Shown: piece after piece, positions 8,869-16,891 of the stretch | Position numbering within the stretch: the first letter of the stretch is position 1 | Layout of the letters: each line of letters opens with the position of its first letter | NCBI GenBank assembly: GCA_019454675.1 | Contig: JACFNV010000005.1 | Span: 1 to 56,094, forward strand | Length of the DNA: 56,094 nt | Direction of reading: 5' to 3' | From: Gammaproteobacteria bacterium | Lineage (GTDB): Bacteria > Pseudomonadota > Gammaproteobacteria > Steroidobacterales > GCA-2729495 | Notes under the pieces: generated by a model | Seen by the model: the letters and a program-made list of their open reading frames with translations, nothing else | The model's database searches: none | Told to the model about the DNA's origin: nothing | Translations under genes and position numbers: made by a program

Positions 8869-9120
8869 TCAGTGGGTGGCTGTCTTGCCGGCCTCCAGCG
8901 CGGCGATGCGCGACTCCAGTGCCGCCAGCTTTTCGCGGCTGCGTTCGAGCACGCGCTGCTGCACCTCGAACTCCTCGCGCGTCACCAGGTCCATGCGCGT
9001 CAGGCCGGCCTGGAGCACGGCGCGGAAGTTCTGCTCGATGTCCTCGCGCACGGCGCGCATGCCGGGTGGCAGGCTGCCGGCCAGTTTGCGGGCAAGTTCT
9101 TCTATCAGCTTGGCATTCAT
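8869..9120 (-). CDS. ubiK: UbiK/BMFP accessory factor
   Basis: An 83-residue protein of the BMFP (YqiC) family. UbiK acts with UbiJ as an accessory factor for aerobic ubiquinone biosynthesis. The N-terminal amphipathic helix (IEELARKLAGSLPPG) and C-terminal coiled coil (about 50-80, RVLERSREKLAALESRIAAL) are diagnostic. The start at 9120 has GGGAG upstream. It lies 26 bases upstream of comM and is probably co-transcribed with it. Confidence 0.93.
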   Translation of the reverse strand: MNAKLIEELARKLAGSLPPGMRAVREDIEQNFRAVLQAGLTRMDLVTREEFEVQQRVLERSREKLAALESRIAALEAGKTATH

Positions 9121-9435
9121 GGGGTTGGTGGCTCCCTTGCCCGGATTGCGGAGGACTGCATCCTGCCAAGGCGGATAGGTTGCGGCAAGCATGCCAATGC
9201 AGTGTTTTGATGCAGAAATCTCCCATCGACGGCAGCCTGTGCCATCCCGCATGGCGGAAGCTGTTGCCGTCCACGGGCCTGCCGCGGGTCTTTGTGCCGG
9301 ATACCTGCGGATTGGCTGGCAACCAGCAGTTTCCCGGCATTTTTACGTGACGGCCATCAAATTCCGGCCATCCGGCCCGATGGCATAATGCAAGGTGCTG
9401 CGGGTTGTGTCGGCCAGGGCCGTGAGGTATCCAAC
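9121..9435. other. Intergenic region between divergent ubiK and DUF4124 genes
   Basis: A 315-base gap between two divergent genes, so it must hold promoters for both. On the plus strand CATAAT at 9384-9389 is a plausible -10 for the DUF4124 gene, but no good -35 is visible. I see no convincing RNA gene, ORF or repeat here. Confidence 0.5.
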
Positions 9436-9933
9436 ATGAGAGTCGTTGCCGTCGTGTGCAGGATCATCGTGACGCTGGCCGTGGCCGGGCCGTGGGCCCT
9501 GGCCTCCGCCGCCGACCAGGGCTCCGTCTACCAGTGGGTGGACAGCGATGGCACGCCGCACTACCAGGATCGTCCGCCCGAGGATGTCCACGCGGCGCAG
9601 GAGGCGAAGGAGCTCAGCCTGCGTTACCGCCTGAGCGATCCCGAGGCGCTGGCTGCGGCCGCCCGGGACAGGGCCGAGCTCGGCGATGCCGCGCAGTTGC
9701 GCAAGCAGCAGCAGGCCGAGGACAACAAGGCGGATGCCGGGCAGCGCGACCAGGTGAAGGCCGAGCGCGAGCAGGCCTGTGCGCAGGCCCGCGAGAAGCT
9801 GCAGAAGTACGAGACCGCGCACCGGCTCTACCGGCCGGGTGCCGATGGCGAGCGCCGGTACCTGAGCGACGAGGAGATCGATGCCGCCCGTGTCGATGCC
9901 CGCAGGGCCGTTGCCGAATGGTGCTCCCCGTAG
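9436..9933 (+). CDS. Exported DUF4124-domain protein
   Basis: A 165-residue periplasmic protein. The signal peptide (about 1-25, ending ALASA) is followed by a DUF4124 domain (about 28-50; VYQWVDSDGTPHYQDRPP), a small beta-hairpin module common in proteobacterial envelope proteins. The rest (about 75-130) is a charged coiled coil, and the C-terminus has two Cys. The role is unknown. Its 3' end abuts the AlgZ-like kinase gene, with which it may share a transcript. Confidence 0.9.
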   Translation: MRVVAVVCRIIVTLAVAGPWALASAADQGSVYQWVDSDGTPHYQDRPPEDVHAAQEAKELSLRYRLSDPEALAAAARDRAELGDAAQLRKQQQAEDNKADAGQRDQVKAEREQACAQAREKLQKYETAHRLYRPGADGERRYLSDEEIDAARVDARRAVAEWCSP

Positions 9934-9946
9934 CCCAGCGTCGCTG

Positions 9947-11023
9947 GTGAGCGCCGCGCCGGACAAGTCCCGCAGCGATACCTGCAGCTACCTGCCCGAT
10001 CTTTGTGCGCCCATGGCCGTGCTGGGCGTGGTGCTGCTCGCCGAGCTGCTGGCCATCACGTTGACGCTGGCGCGCCAAAACCACTGGATCAGCTTCTTCG
10101 CCGACCTCGGCTCCATTTCCGTCGTGCTGCAATGGCTGGCGCTGAGCTCGGCTGCCGTGCTGTGCGGGCTGCGTCGCTGGCTGGCGCCCCTGCCGTTGCG
10201 CCGTGGCTCGTTGCTGGCCTTTGCCGCGCTGCTGCTGAACATCCTGCTGGTCTCCGAGGCCCTGTACTGGATCGGCTACCTCAGTGCGCCGGGTGCCGCA
10301 TTCGAGGCCTGGCTGCCCGCCGACCACGGCTTCTTCGTGGCGCGCAACCTGGCGGTGGGCGGGGTGATTGCCGGCGGCATGCTGCGGTACTTTTATGTCT
10401 CGGGACAATGGCAGCGCAACGTGCGGCGCGAGGCGCAGGCCCGCATCCATGCCCTGCAGGCTCGCATCCGCCCGCACTTCCTGTTCAACAGCATGAACAC
10501 CATCGCCAGCCTGACGCGCAGCAACCCGGCGGCGGCCGAGCAGGCGGTCGAGGATCTCGCCGACCTGTTCCGCGCTTCGCTGGCCGACAGCCGGCAGCAG
10601 ATCACGCTGGCCGACGAGCTGGAGATCGCCCGCGTCTATGAGCGCATGGAGCGCCAGCGGCTGGGCGAGCGACTCGAGGTACGCTGGGATGTCGCGGCAC
10701 TGCCGGGCACCGCCCTGCTGCCCAGCCTCAGCATCCAGCCGCTGCTCGAGAACGCCATCTATCATGGCATCGAGCGCATGGCCGGGCCGGGGGTGGTGGA
10801 GATCAGCGGCAGGCACGAGGGCGGGATGCTGAGGATCGTGGTCAGCAACCCGCTGCCCGCTGCCGGCGCCGCTGCCGCCCGCAGCGGGCATCAGATGGCG
10901 CTCGACAACATCCGCGAGCGGCTCGGCCTCGCCTTCGGCGACGAGGCGGGGCTCGATATCGAAATGAACGCAGACCGCTTCAATGCCACGCTGCGCTTCC
11001 CCTGCCGCTTCGACAAGGGATGA
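9947..11023 (+). CDS. AlgZ/LytS-type sensor histidine kinase
   Basis: About 358 residues: four hydrophobic helices (5TM-like input) in the first 130 residues, then a His-kinase domain of the LytS/AlgZ class. The phosphoacceptor is in RIRPHFLFNSMNTIASL, and the ATPase domain carries QPLLENAIYHGIE (N box). The start is uncertain: a GTG at 9947 follows the previous gene, while ATGs at 9881 and 9896 would overlap it; none has a strong ribosome-binding site. It pairs with the LytTR regulator 4 bases downstream. In Pseudomonas the counterpart AlgZ/AlgR controls alginate, twitching and virulence; targets here are unknown. Confidence 0.9.
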   Translation: MSAAPDKSRSDTCSYLPDLCAPMAVLGVVLLAELLAITLTLARQNHWISFFADLGSISVVLQWLALSSAAVLCGLRRWLAPLPLRRGSLLAFAALLLNILLVSEALYWIGYLSAPGAAFEAWLPADHGFFVARNLAVGGVIAGGMLRYFYVSGQWQRNVRREAQARIHALQARIRPHFLFNSMNTIASLTRSNPAAAEQAVEDLADLFRASLADSRQQITLADELEIARVYERMERQRLGERLEVRWDVAALPGTALLPSLSIQPLLENAIYHGIERMAGPGVVEISGRHEGGMLRIVVSNPLPAAGAAAARSGHQMALDNIRERLGLAFGDEAGLDIEMNADRFNATLRFPCRFDKG

Positions 11024-11027
11024 GGCG

Positions 11028-11771
11028 ATGCCCAGCGTCCTGATCGTCGATGATGAAATGCCCGCCCGCGCCCGCCTGCGCCGGCTGCTGGACGATATCG
11101 GCGGCTGGCAGGTGGTGGCCGAAGCGATGCATGGCCGCCAGGCCCTGGAGCTGTGCCGGAGCCTGGACCCGGATGTGGTGCTGCTGGATATCCGCATGCC
11201 CGAGATGGATGGCCTCGAGGTGGCGCGCCACCTGCTTGGCTTCCCGGAGCCGCCGGCCGTCATCTTCACCACGGCCTATGAGGATTACGCGATCCAGGCC
11301 TTCGAGGCGCAGGCCATCGGCTACCTGCTCAAGCCGGTGCGCCGCGAGCGGCTGGAGCGCGCGCTGCAGCAGGCAGCGCGCCTGTCGCACGGCCACCTGG
11401 CGGCGGTGGCCGCAGCGGTCGGCGGGGAGGGGCGGCGCCGCCATATCTGCGTGCGCAAGGCCCGGGGGCTGCGCCTGGTGCCGGTGGAGGAGATCCTCGG
11501 CTTCCGTGCCGACCAGAAGTACGTGATGCTGATGCTTGCCGATGGCGAGGAGCTCAGCGAGGAGACGCTCAAGGGGCTGGAAGAGGAGTTCGCGGACGAG
11601 TTCATCCGCATCCATCGCAACACGCTGCTGGCGCGCCGCTACCTGCAGCGGATCGAGGTAGGAGACGATGGCCGCACGCTGGCCTGGCTGGCGCACCGCG
11701 ACGAGCCGCTCCCCGTCAGCCGGCGGCTGGCCGCGGAGGTCAAGCGGCGCCTCATGGAGGCGGTGCCCTGA
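11028..11771 (+). CDS. AlgR/LytTR response regulator
   Basis: A 247-residue regulator with an N-terminal receiver domain (acidic pocket D8/D9, phosphoacceptor D54 in LLDIRMPEMDG, conserved K in LLKPVRR) and a C-terminal LytTR DNA-binding domain (about 140-245; FIRIHRNTLLARRYL is the family core). It is the cognate partner of the preceding kinase: only 4 bases separate stop and start. It is convergent with the Crp/Fnr-type gene. Confidence 0.94.
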   Translation: MPSVLIVDDEMPARARLRRLLDDIGGWQVVAEAMHGRQALELCRSLDPDVVLLDIRMPEMDGLEVARHLLGFPEPPAVIFTTAYEDYAIQAFEAQAIGYLLKPVRRERLERALQQAARLSHGHLAAVAAAVGGEGRRRHICVRKARGLRLVPVEEILGFRADQKYVMLMLADGEELSEETLKGLEEEFADEFIRIHRNTLLARRYLQRIEVGDDGRTLAWLAHRDEPLPVSRRLAAEVKRRLMEAVP

Positions 11772-11793
11772 GCACAGGCCCCGGCGGCCGGCG

Positions 11794-11814
11794 CCGGCTC
11801 AGCCCCTGAGCCGG
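11794..11814. terminator. Hairpin between convergent regulator genes
   Basis: A perfect 9-bp stem (CCGGCTCAG, then CTGAGCCGG) with a CCC loop lies at the convergent junction and includes the stop codon of the Crp/Fnr gene. No U-tract follows, so terminator function is plausible but unproven. Confidence 0.4.
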
Positions 11815-12500
11815 TAGGACGAGGCGAAGTCCACCACGCCGGCAAGCTCGCGCAGCTGCGCCAGGTCGAGGATGCGGACATGGTGGTTGTCCAGGCGCCG
11901 GATCAGGCCGCGGCGCTCGAGCTGGCCGAGGCTGCGGCTCACGGTTTCCTTCTGCAGCCCCACGAAATCGGCGATGTCCTCGCGGGTCATCGGCAGCTTG
12001 ACCTCGTTCAGGGCGGGATCGGCGTCGTCGGCAGGGCCCTCGGCCAGGCGCCTGGCATGGCGCAGGAACAGCAGGAAGACCGCCAGTCGTTCCAGCGCCG
12101 TGCGCTGGCCGAGGCTGTAGATGACATCCAGCAGGTCCTCGAGCACGCGGAAGGTCATGTTGAGGAAGGCGTGCTCGGCCTCGGGGACGCGCCGCATGCG
12201 TGCCTGGAAATCCGCCCGCGGGATGCAGGCCACCACCGCCGGGGTAACGGCCTGCACCGTGAAGTAGTAGCGGTCCGCGGCGGTGAGGCCGATGAAGTTG
12301 TCGCGGAACAGGAAGCTCAGCACCTGGCGGCGCCCATCGTTGCCCGTGCGGCTCATCATGAGCATGCCGCTGACGATGTTGAAGACCTCGCTGGCGGGCG
12401 CGCCGGCCGCGATCAGCACCTGCCCGGGAACGAGCTCGCGTGAGGGGGCGCTGGCGAAGGCCTCGAGGAAGACCTCGCCGGGGAGAGGTGGGACTGTCAT
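11799..12500 (-). CDS. Crp/Fnr-family transcription regulator
   Basis: A 233-residue regulator: cyclic-nucleotide-binding-like beta-roll (about 20-115), dimerisation helix (about 112-150) and winged HTH (about 168-225). The recognition helix has ETVSR (E185, S188, R189), the residues with which FNR-type proteins read TTGAT half-sites. It lacks the N-terminal cysteine cluster of true FNR (only C92 is present), so it is not a [4Fe-4S] oxygen sensor; another ligand or NO/redox input is possible. It is divergent from tRNA-Arg. Subfamily (Dnr/FixK/Crp-like) cannot be fixed from sequence. Confidence 0.92.
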   Translation of the reverse strand: MTVPPLPGEVFLEAFASAPSRELVPGQVLIAAGAPASEVFNIVSGMLMMSRTGNDGRRQVLSFLFRDNFIGLTAADRYYFTVQAVTPAVVACIPRADFQARMRRVPEAEHAFLNMTFRVLEDLLDVIYSLGQRTALERLAVFLLFLRHARRLAEGPADDADPALNEVKLPMTREDIADFVGLQKETVSRSLGQLERRGLIRRLDNHHVRILDLAQLRELAGVVDFASSYRLRG

Positions 12501-12548
12501 GGCTGAAGCATGGCGCGGGTTTCACGCGGGCTCAAGCCATATCTGCCG

Positions 12549-12578
12549 TGGACGCATTCTCCGGCCCGAGGGTATGAT
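12549..12578 (+). promoter_or_regulatory. Candidate tRNA-Arg promoter
   Basis: TGGACG (12549-12554, four of six matches to the -35 consensus) lies 18 bases before TATGAT (12573-12578, five of six matches to the -10). Transcription would start a few bases before the mature tRNA 5' end at 12593. Confidence 0.5.
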
Positions 12579-12592
12579 GCCGGCCTGCCGAT

Positions 12593-12669
12593 GCGCCCGT
12601 AGCTCAGCTGGATAGAGTACTGCCCTCCGAAGGCAGGGGTCGTGAGTTCGAATCTCGCCGGGCGCGCCA
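12593..12669 (+). tRNA. tRNA-Arg (anticodon CCG)
   Basis: A 77-base cloverleaf. Acceptor GCGCCCG (12593-12599) pairs with CGGGCGC (12659-12665). The D-arm contains AGCTCAGCTGGATAGAGTA. The anticodon stem CTGCC/GGCAG encloses loop CTCCGAA with anticodon CCG, and the T-loop is TTCGAAT. Discriminator G and CCA are encoded. It reads the CGG arginine codon. It is the only RNA gene I can support in the window. Confidence 0.97.
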
Positions 12670-12675
12670 TTTCGG

Positions 12676-12706
12676 CGGGAAGGGGATCAGCGCGACCCCC
12701 TTCCCG
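12676..12706 (+). terminator. Hairpin downstream of tRNA-Arg
   Basis: CGGGAAGGGG (12676-12685) pairs perfectly with CCCCTTCCCG (12697-12706) around an 11-base loop, starting 7 bases after the tRNA CCA. No U-run follows, so it may act as a weak terminator or a 3' processing barrier. Confidence 0.5.
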
Positions 12707-12829
12707 TGTCCGCATGGGATTGGCTGCATGCCCATGCCCGGGCAGGCGCGCATGGCGCCGGCCGCGGGCCGGCCCGCCTGCGCCCATGGGTGCAGGCTCG
12801 GGCCATGACATACCCACCAGGAGAATCCA

Positions 12830-13039
12830 TTGAAGATCACGATCGTTGCCAACGGGCCCATCCTCATCGAGACGCAGGGCGAATGGAGCTGGGATGGCGA
12901 GGGCGAGCCGCTCGCCAAGAAGGACCGCGTCGCCCTGTGCCGCTGCGGTGCCTCGGCCATCAAGCCCTTCTGCGACGGCACCCATCGGAAGATCGGCTTC
13001 GAGGCCCCCGGTGGCACCGTGGAACTGACGCCGCGCTAG
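12830..13039 (+). CDS. CDGSH iron-sulfur protein
   Basis: A 69-residue protein with one CDGSH zinc-finger-type motif that binds a redox-active [2Fe-2S] cluster through three Cys and one His: C37, C39, C48 and H52 in CRCGASAIKPFCDGTH. Bacterial single-motif members are thought to act in iron or redox handling. The start is a TTG at 12830, supported by AGGAG about 7 bases upstream; no ATG precedes the motif in frame. It is followed by a perfect palindrome and then the carbonic anhydrase gene. Confidence 0.93.
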   Translation: MKITIVANGPILIETQGEWSWDGEGEPLAKKDRVALCRCGASAIKPFCDGTHRKIGFEAPGGTVELTPR

Positions 13040-13047
13040 AGTTGCCG

Positions 13048-13071
13048 GTGGCCGGCCCCGGGGCCGGCCAC
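13048..13071. repeat. Perfect 24-bp palindrome
   Basis: GTGGCCGGCCCC is followed immediately by its exact reverse complement, 8 bases after the CDGSH stop codon. As RNA it would fold with a minimal loop; no T-tract follows. It could be a terminator-like structure for the CDGSH gene. Confidence 0.5.
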
Positions 13072-13203
13072 AAGCTTCCGGGATTTCCGCAGGGCGTTCC
13101 GCCGACAGCAGCCGGGTGCCGGCGTGGGCGTGTGGAGAAACCATTGCGCGATGCTGCCGGCAGGCCGGCAGCATCGTCCCGAACCGGCGGGGAGATCCCC
13201 AGC

Positions 13204-13845
13204 ATGCGCTTTCTCAAGCCACTGTTCGACAACAACGAAGCCTGGGCTGCACAGCTGCGTGCGCAGGATCCGGAGTTCTTCTCCAAGCTGTCGCGGCAGC
13301 AGTCACCGGAGTATCTCTGGATCGGCTGCTCCGACAGCCGGGTGCCGGCCAACCAGATCGTCGGCCTCATGCCCGGCGAGGTCTTCGTCCACCGCAACGT
13401 CGCCAATGTCGTGGTGCACACCGACCTGAACTTCCTCTCGGTGCTGCAGTATGCGGTGGAGGTCCTGCGGGTGAAGCATGTCATGGTGGTGGGCCACTAC
13501 GGCTGTGGCGGCGTCTCCTCCGCGCTGCAGGACGAGCGCCACGGGCTGATAGACAACTGGCTGCGGCATGTCCAGGAGGTGCGTCGCCGCCACCAGCCGA
13601 TGCTCGATGCCCTCGGCAGCGAAGGGCGGGCCGATCGCCTCTGCGAGCTCAATGTCATCGAGCAGGCCCTCAACGTCGGGCGCACCACGATCGTCCAGGA
13701 GGCCTGGGCCCGTGGCCAGCAGCTCACCGTGCATGGCTGGATCTACGGCCTCGCCGATGGCCTCCTGCGCGATCTCGACACCAGCATTGCCGGCGTGGAC
13801 GAACTGGTGCCCATCTACGACCAGGCGCTGGCGAAGCTTGGCTGA
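13204..13845 (+). CDS. can: Beta-class carbonic anhydrase
   Basis: Cytoplasmic zinc enzyme interconverting CO2 and bicarbonate, supplying bicarbonate to carboxylases and carbamoyl phosphate synthesis. The 213-residue protein has zinc ligands C42, H98 and C101 and the catalytic Asp-Arg dyad D44/R46 (GCSDSR and GHYGCGG), numbered exactly as in E. coli Can. The start at 13204 has GGGGAG upstream and matches the family N-terminus. It is the first of several plus-strand genes. Confidence 0.96.
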   Translation: MRFLKPLFDNNEAWAAQLRAQDPEFFSKLSRQQSPEYLWIGCSDSRVPANQIVGLMPGEVFVHRNVANVVVHTDLNFLSVLQYAVEVLRVKHVMVVGHYGCGGVSSALQDERHGLIDNWLRHVQEVRRRHQPMLDALGSEGRADRLCELNVIEQALNVGRTTIVQEAWARGQQLTVHGWIYGLADGLLRDLDTSIAGVDELVPIYDQALAKLG

Positions 13846-13911
13846 GCCGGCTGCAAGCCGCCGCGCCCCCTGGGCGGGGAGCGTCCGGCAGGCTGCCGGC
13901 GGCTGATCGGC

Positions 13912-14361
13912 ATGCCGCGCATGCGCCTCGTGCCGCCGGTCTATTTCCTCATCGCGCTTGCGCTCCAGCTGCTGCTGGACAGCGTGCTGCCGGGGGCCGA
14001 ATTGCTGGGTGGGCGTTGGCGCTGGCTGGGGTTGCTGCTGCTGGTGCCCGCGGTATTGCTTGCCGCGCCGGCGGCGCGCGTCCTGGTGCGCAGGGGCACG
14101 ACCCTGCATCCCTTCGGCAGGCCCAGCCAGCTGGTCATCGACGGTCCTTATCGCTACACGCGCAACCCGGTGTACCTGGCGCTTGCCTGCATCCTGCTGG
14201 GCGTGGCCATCTGTCTTGGCAGCCTGGCCGCCTTCCTGGTGGTGCCGCTCTTCGCCTGGGCGATCAGCATTGCCTTCATCCGCCGCGAAGAGCGGGCGCT
14301 GGCCGAGGCCTTCGGGCAGGCCTATGCCGAGTACTGCCGGAGCGTGCCACGCTGGTTGTGA
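13912..14361 (+). CDS. Isoprenylcysteine methyltransferase-family membrane protein
   Basis: A 149-residue integral membrane protein with about four helices of the ICMT/PEMT fold. The SAM-binding signature is intact: GPYRYTRNPVYLAL with downstream EERALAEAFGQAYAEYC. Bacterial members methylate small lipophilic or unknown substrates, and the substrate here cannot be inferred. The ribosome-binding site is weak. The next gene starts 6 bases after its stop. Confidence 0.9.
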   Translation: MPRMRLVPPVYFLIALALQLLLDSVLPGAELLGGRWRWLGLLLLVPAVLLAAPAARVLVRRGTTLHPFGRPSQLVIDGPYRYTRNPVYLALACILLGVAICLGSLAAFLVVPLFAWAISIAFIRREERALAEAFGQAYAEYCRSVPRWL

Positions 14362-14367
14362 ACGCAG

Positions 14368-14775
14368 GTGAATAGCTGGGGTCTGCTGGCCGACGGCGTA
14401 CTCGTGCTCCATGCGCTGTTCGTCGCCTTCGTGGTCGTCGGCCAGTTGCTGATCCTCATTGGCCTGCTGCGGAAGTGGTCATGGGTGCGCGGTTTCTGCT
14501 TCCGGCTTGCGCACCTCGGCGCCATCGGCATCGTCGTGCTGCAGGCCTGGGCGGGCATCCCCTGCCCGCTGACCATCCTCGAGAACCTGTTGCGCGAGCG
14601 GGCGGGTGGCGACGCCTACCCGGGATCCTTCATGGCCTGGTGGCTGCATCGCTTGATCTTCTTCGATGCGCCGCCGTGGGTGTTCACCCTCGTCTACAGT
14701 CTTTTCGGGGCCCTGGTGGTCGCCACCTGGTACTGGGGCAGGCCCCGTCTGCCGCGGCGCGATGGCCGCGCCTGA
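14368..14775 (+). CDS. DUF2784 membrane protein
   Basis: A 135-residue protein with four predicted transmembrane helices, matching the DUF2784 family (LHALFVAFVVVGQ near the N-terminus and GIPCPLTILENLLR in the middle). The function is unknown. The start is a GTG at 14368, six bases after the upstream stop, so co-translation with the methyltransferase-like gene is likely. Confidence 0.88.
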   Translation: MNSWGLLADGVLVLHALFVAFVVVGQLLILIGLLRKWSWVRGFCFRLAHLGAIGIVVLQAWAGIPCPLTILENLLRERAGGDAYPGSFMAWWLHRLIFFDAPPWVFTLVYSLFGALVVATWYWGRPRLPRRDGRA

Positions 14776-14804
14776 GGGGGCGGTTTTGCGTTATCGTTCC
14801 TGCC

Positions 14805-15182
14805 ATGAAACTAGGCAACGACCCCGTTTCGGAGCTCTTTCCGACGGCGCTTGAGACCAGCGTGCTCGAGGCCTTCGCCCGCACGCTGGGCACGGCCGGG
14901 ACGACCTGGCTGGCCCAGTGCCGGGGGCTGCGCGTGGTCGGGCGCTCGCACAGCGGCGTTGGCTTCGTCACCCGCCTCGAGGTGCCGGAGGATGCGGCGG
15001 CGCTCGATGCGGAAAGCGTGGGCCGCTTGCTGCCGGTCCATGCCAGCCACCCGGCGCTGCGGGAGCCGGCGGAGTTCCTCGTCCAGCTGCGCCGGGGGCG
15101 GATCATCGCCCTCGAGGCATTCTGCTTCGAGGGCAACTGGCCCGACGACGAGTCCGGCTTCCGGCTCGTCGGCCTGCGCTGA
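14805..15182 (+). CDS. Uncharacterised 125-residue protein
   Basis: A soluble 125-residue protein with no recognised motif and no signal peptide or membrane segment. It is moderately acidic, with a predicted alpha/beta pattern; the C-terminal stretch ALEAFCFEGNWPDDESGFRL looks like a conserved core. It is followed after 23 bases by another uncharacterised gene in the same direction. I do not recognise the family. Confidence 0.7.
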   Translation: MKLGNDPVSELFPTALETSVLEAFARTLGTAGTTWLAQCRGLRVVGRSHSGVGFVTRLEVPEDAAALDAESVGRLLPVHASHPALREPAEFLVQLRRGRIIALEAFCFEGNWPDDESGFRLVGLR

Positions 15183-15205
15183 AGCTGCCGTAGCCACTGC
15201 CTGCC

Positions 15206-16246
15206 GTGCGCACCTCCGCCAGGTATCCGGAGCTGCAGTACGTGCCGCGCCACGAGGTGGGCGAGCGCCCCAATATCGTGGTGGATGGTGCACCGCTTGC
15301 CTCCACCGTGCTGACGCTTTCGCACTGGCCGAACAGCCTGACCCCGGAAGCCTTCCGCCGCGATACCTCCACCGAGATCGTGCTGGCGTGGGTGGAGCAC
15401 CACGACCCCCGCGAGGTGGCGGCCATCGTCACCAACAACCATTTCGACGAGGACGGGCTGCTCGGCATGTTTGCCCTGCTGGATCCCGCGCTTGCCCGGC
15501 GCCACCGGCAGTTGATGGCCGATACCGCCCGTGCCGCGGATCTCGGCGAGTACCGGAGTCGCCAGGCTGCGCGCCTGTTTTTCATCCTCGAGGGGCATGC
15601 CGATCCGCTGCGCTCGCCGCTGCCGGCCGCCACCTTCGTGGGTACGCCGAGGGCGAGGATCGCGGCGCTCTACCGGGCCATGCTGCCGCGCCTGCCCGCC
15701 CTGCTGGCGGCACCCGATGGCTGGCGGCCACTCTGGCAGGACCAGGAGCGGCACCTCGATGCCAGCGAATCGCTGCTCGATGCCGGCCGGGCGAGCATCG
15801 AGGAGGAGCCCGAGCTCGACCTGGCCATCATCCGCATCCCCGAGGGCCTGCCGGCGCGCCCGGTGTGGCGCTACCTGGAGCGCGAAGAGGCCGTCCTGCA
15901 CCCGCTGGCCATCCACCGGCGCACGCGTGCCGGGCGCCTGGTGCGCATCCAGGGCCGGCGCCTGTCGGTGCAGTACCGCTATGAATCCTGGCTGCAGCTG
16001 GCCTCGCGCCGGCCTGCCATGAGGGTCGATCTGCAACCGCTGGCGGACTGGCTGAACCGCCACGAGCGCAACGGCAGCTGGGCATGGGAGGATACGCTGG
16101 CCATCGCCCCGCGCCTGCACCTGGTCGGTGGAGCCGCTTCCTCGCTGCTGCCGCAGGCCATCCTGCGCGAGCTGCGCCGCCATCTGGCCAGCCAGCCGCC
16201 GGTATGGGATCCCTACAACTGGCGCCTGCCGCCGCCGGAGGCCTGA
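15206..16246 (+). CDS. Uncharacterised protein with DHH-like motif
   Basis: A 346-residue soluble protein starting at a GTG. The most distinctive segment is NNHFDEDGLLGMFALLDP (about residues 77-94), whose H-x-D-x-D-G core resembles the metal-binding motif of DHH phosphoesterases; this link is only a motif-level suggestion. A second feature, EPELDLAIIRIPEGLPARP, lies near the middle. I recall similar proteins only as a domain of unknown function. It ends 27 bases from the convergent FixJ-like gene. Confidence 0.75.
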   Translation: MRTSARYPELQYVPRHEVGERPNIVVDGAPLASTVLTLSHWPNSLTPEAFRRDTSTEIVLAWVEHHDPREVAAIVTNNHFDEDGLLGMFALLDPALARRHRQLMADTARAADLGEYRSRQAARLFFILEGHADPLRSPLPAATFVGTPRARIAALYRAMLPRLPALLAAPDGWRPLWQDQERHLDASESLLDAGRASIEEEPELDLAIIRIPEGLPARPVWRYLEREEAVLHPLAIHRRTRAGRLVRIQGRRLSVQYRYESWLQLASRRPAMRVDLQPLADWLNRHERNGSWAWEDTLAIAPRLHLVGGAASSLLPQAILRELRRHLASQPPVWDPYNWRLPPPEA

Positions 16247-16273
16247 GTTCTCCCGACGGCGCGGAGTGATCGC

Positions 16274-16882
16274 TCAGGTATCGCGCGCGACCAGCAGCGA
16301 CATGCGCACCAGGTCGGCCAGCGAGCGCGCGTTCATCTTCTCCATCACCCTGGCGCGGTGGATCTCCACCGTGCGCTGGCTCAGGTTGAGGTCCATGGCG
16401 ATGACCTTGTTGGCCAGCCCCGCGACCACGCATGCCATCACTTCGCGCTCGCGGGGGGTCAGGTTCAGGTAATGCTCCTGGACGCTGCGCCGGTAGTCAT
16501 CGTCGGAGCGGTGTTCCTCGTCCCAGGCCAGGGCCTGGTTGATGCGATCGAGGAGCTCCTGGTCGCGGAACGGCTTCTGGATGAAGTCGAAGGCGCCGTG
16601 ATGCATGGCCTCCACCGCCATGGGCACGTCGCCATGGCCGGTGACGAAAATGATCGGCATGGTGCAATCGATCGTCCGCAGCTTCTGCTGCAGCTCCATG
16701 CCGCTCATGCCGGGCATGCGGATGTCGAGCACCAGGCAGCCGGCCATGCTGCCATCGTACTCGTCGAGGAATGCCTGCGCGGACTCGAAAAGCCGTGCCT
16801 TCTGCCCCATGGAGCGCAGCAGCAGGCCAAGGGAGTCGCGCACCGCCTGGTCATCATCGATGACGAATACCTGTGGCTCCAT
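16274..16882 (-). CDS. FixJ-type response regulator
   Basis: A 202-residue regulator: receiver domain (D9/D10 acidic pair, phosphoacceptor D53 in LVLDIRMPGMSG, conserved Lys in FIQKPF) and C-terminal LuxR-type HTH (LTPREREVMACVVAGLANK; SQRTVEIHRARVMEKM). This architecture is that of FixJ/TtrR/NarL-like factors. It starts 9 bases after the stop of the FixL-like kinase, its presumed partner. FixJ-type proteins activate microaerobic respiration genes; no such targets are identifiable in the window. Confidence 0.94.
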   Translation of the reverse strand: MEPQVFVIDDDQAVRDSLGLLLRSMGQKARLFESAQAFLDEYDGSMAGCLVLDIRMPGMSGMELQQKLRTIDCTMPIIFVTGHGDVPMAVEAMHHGAFDFIQKPFRDQELLDRINQALAWDEEHRSDDDYRRSVQEHYLNLTPREREVMACVVAGLANKVIAMDLNLSQRTVEIHRARVMEKMNARSLADLVRMSLLVARDT

Positions 16883-16891
16883 CGTGCGGGT

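Noticed and set aside
12593..12669. tRNA-Arg as an integration site
   Set aside because: No integrase or repeated tRNA 3' end is nearby; flanking genes are housekeeping.
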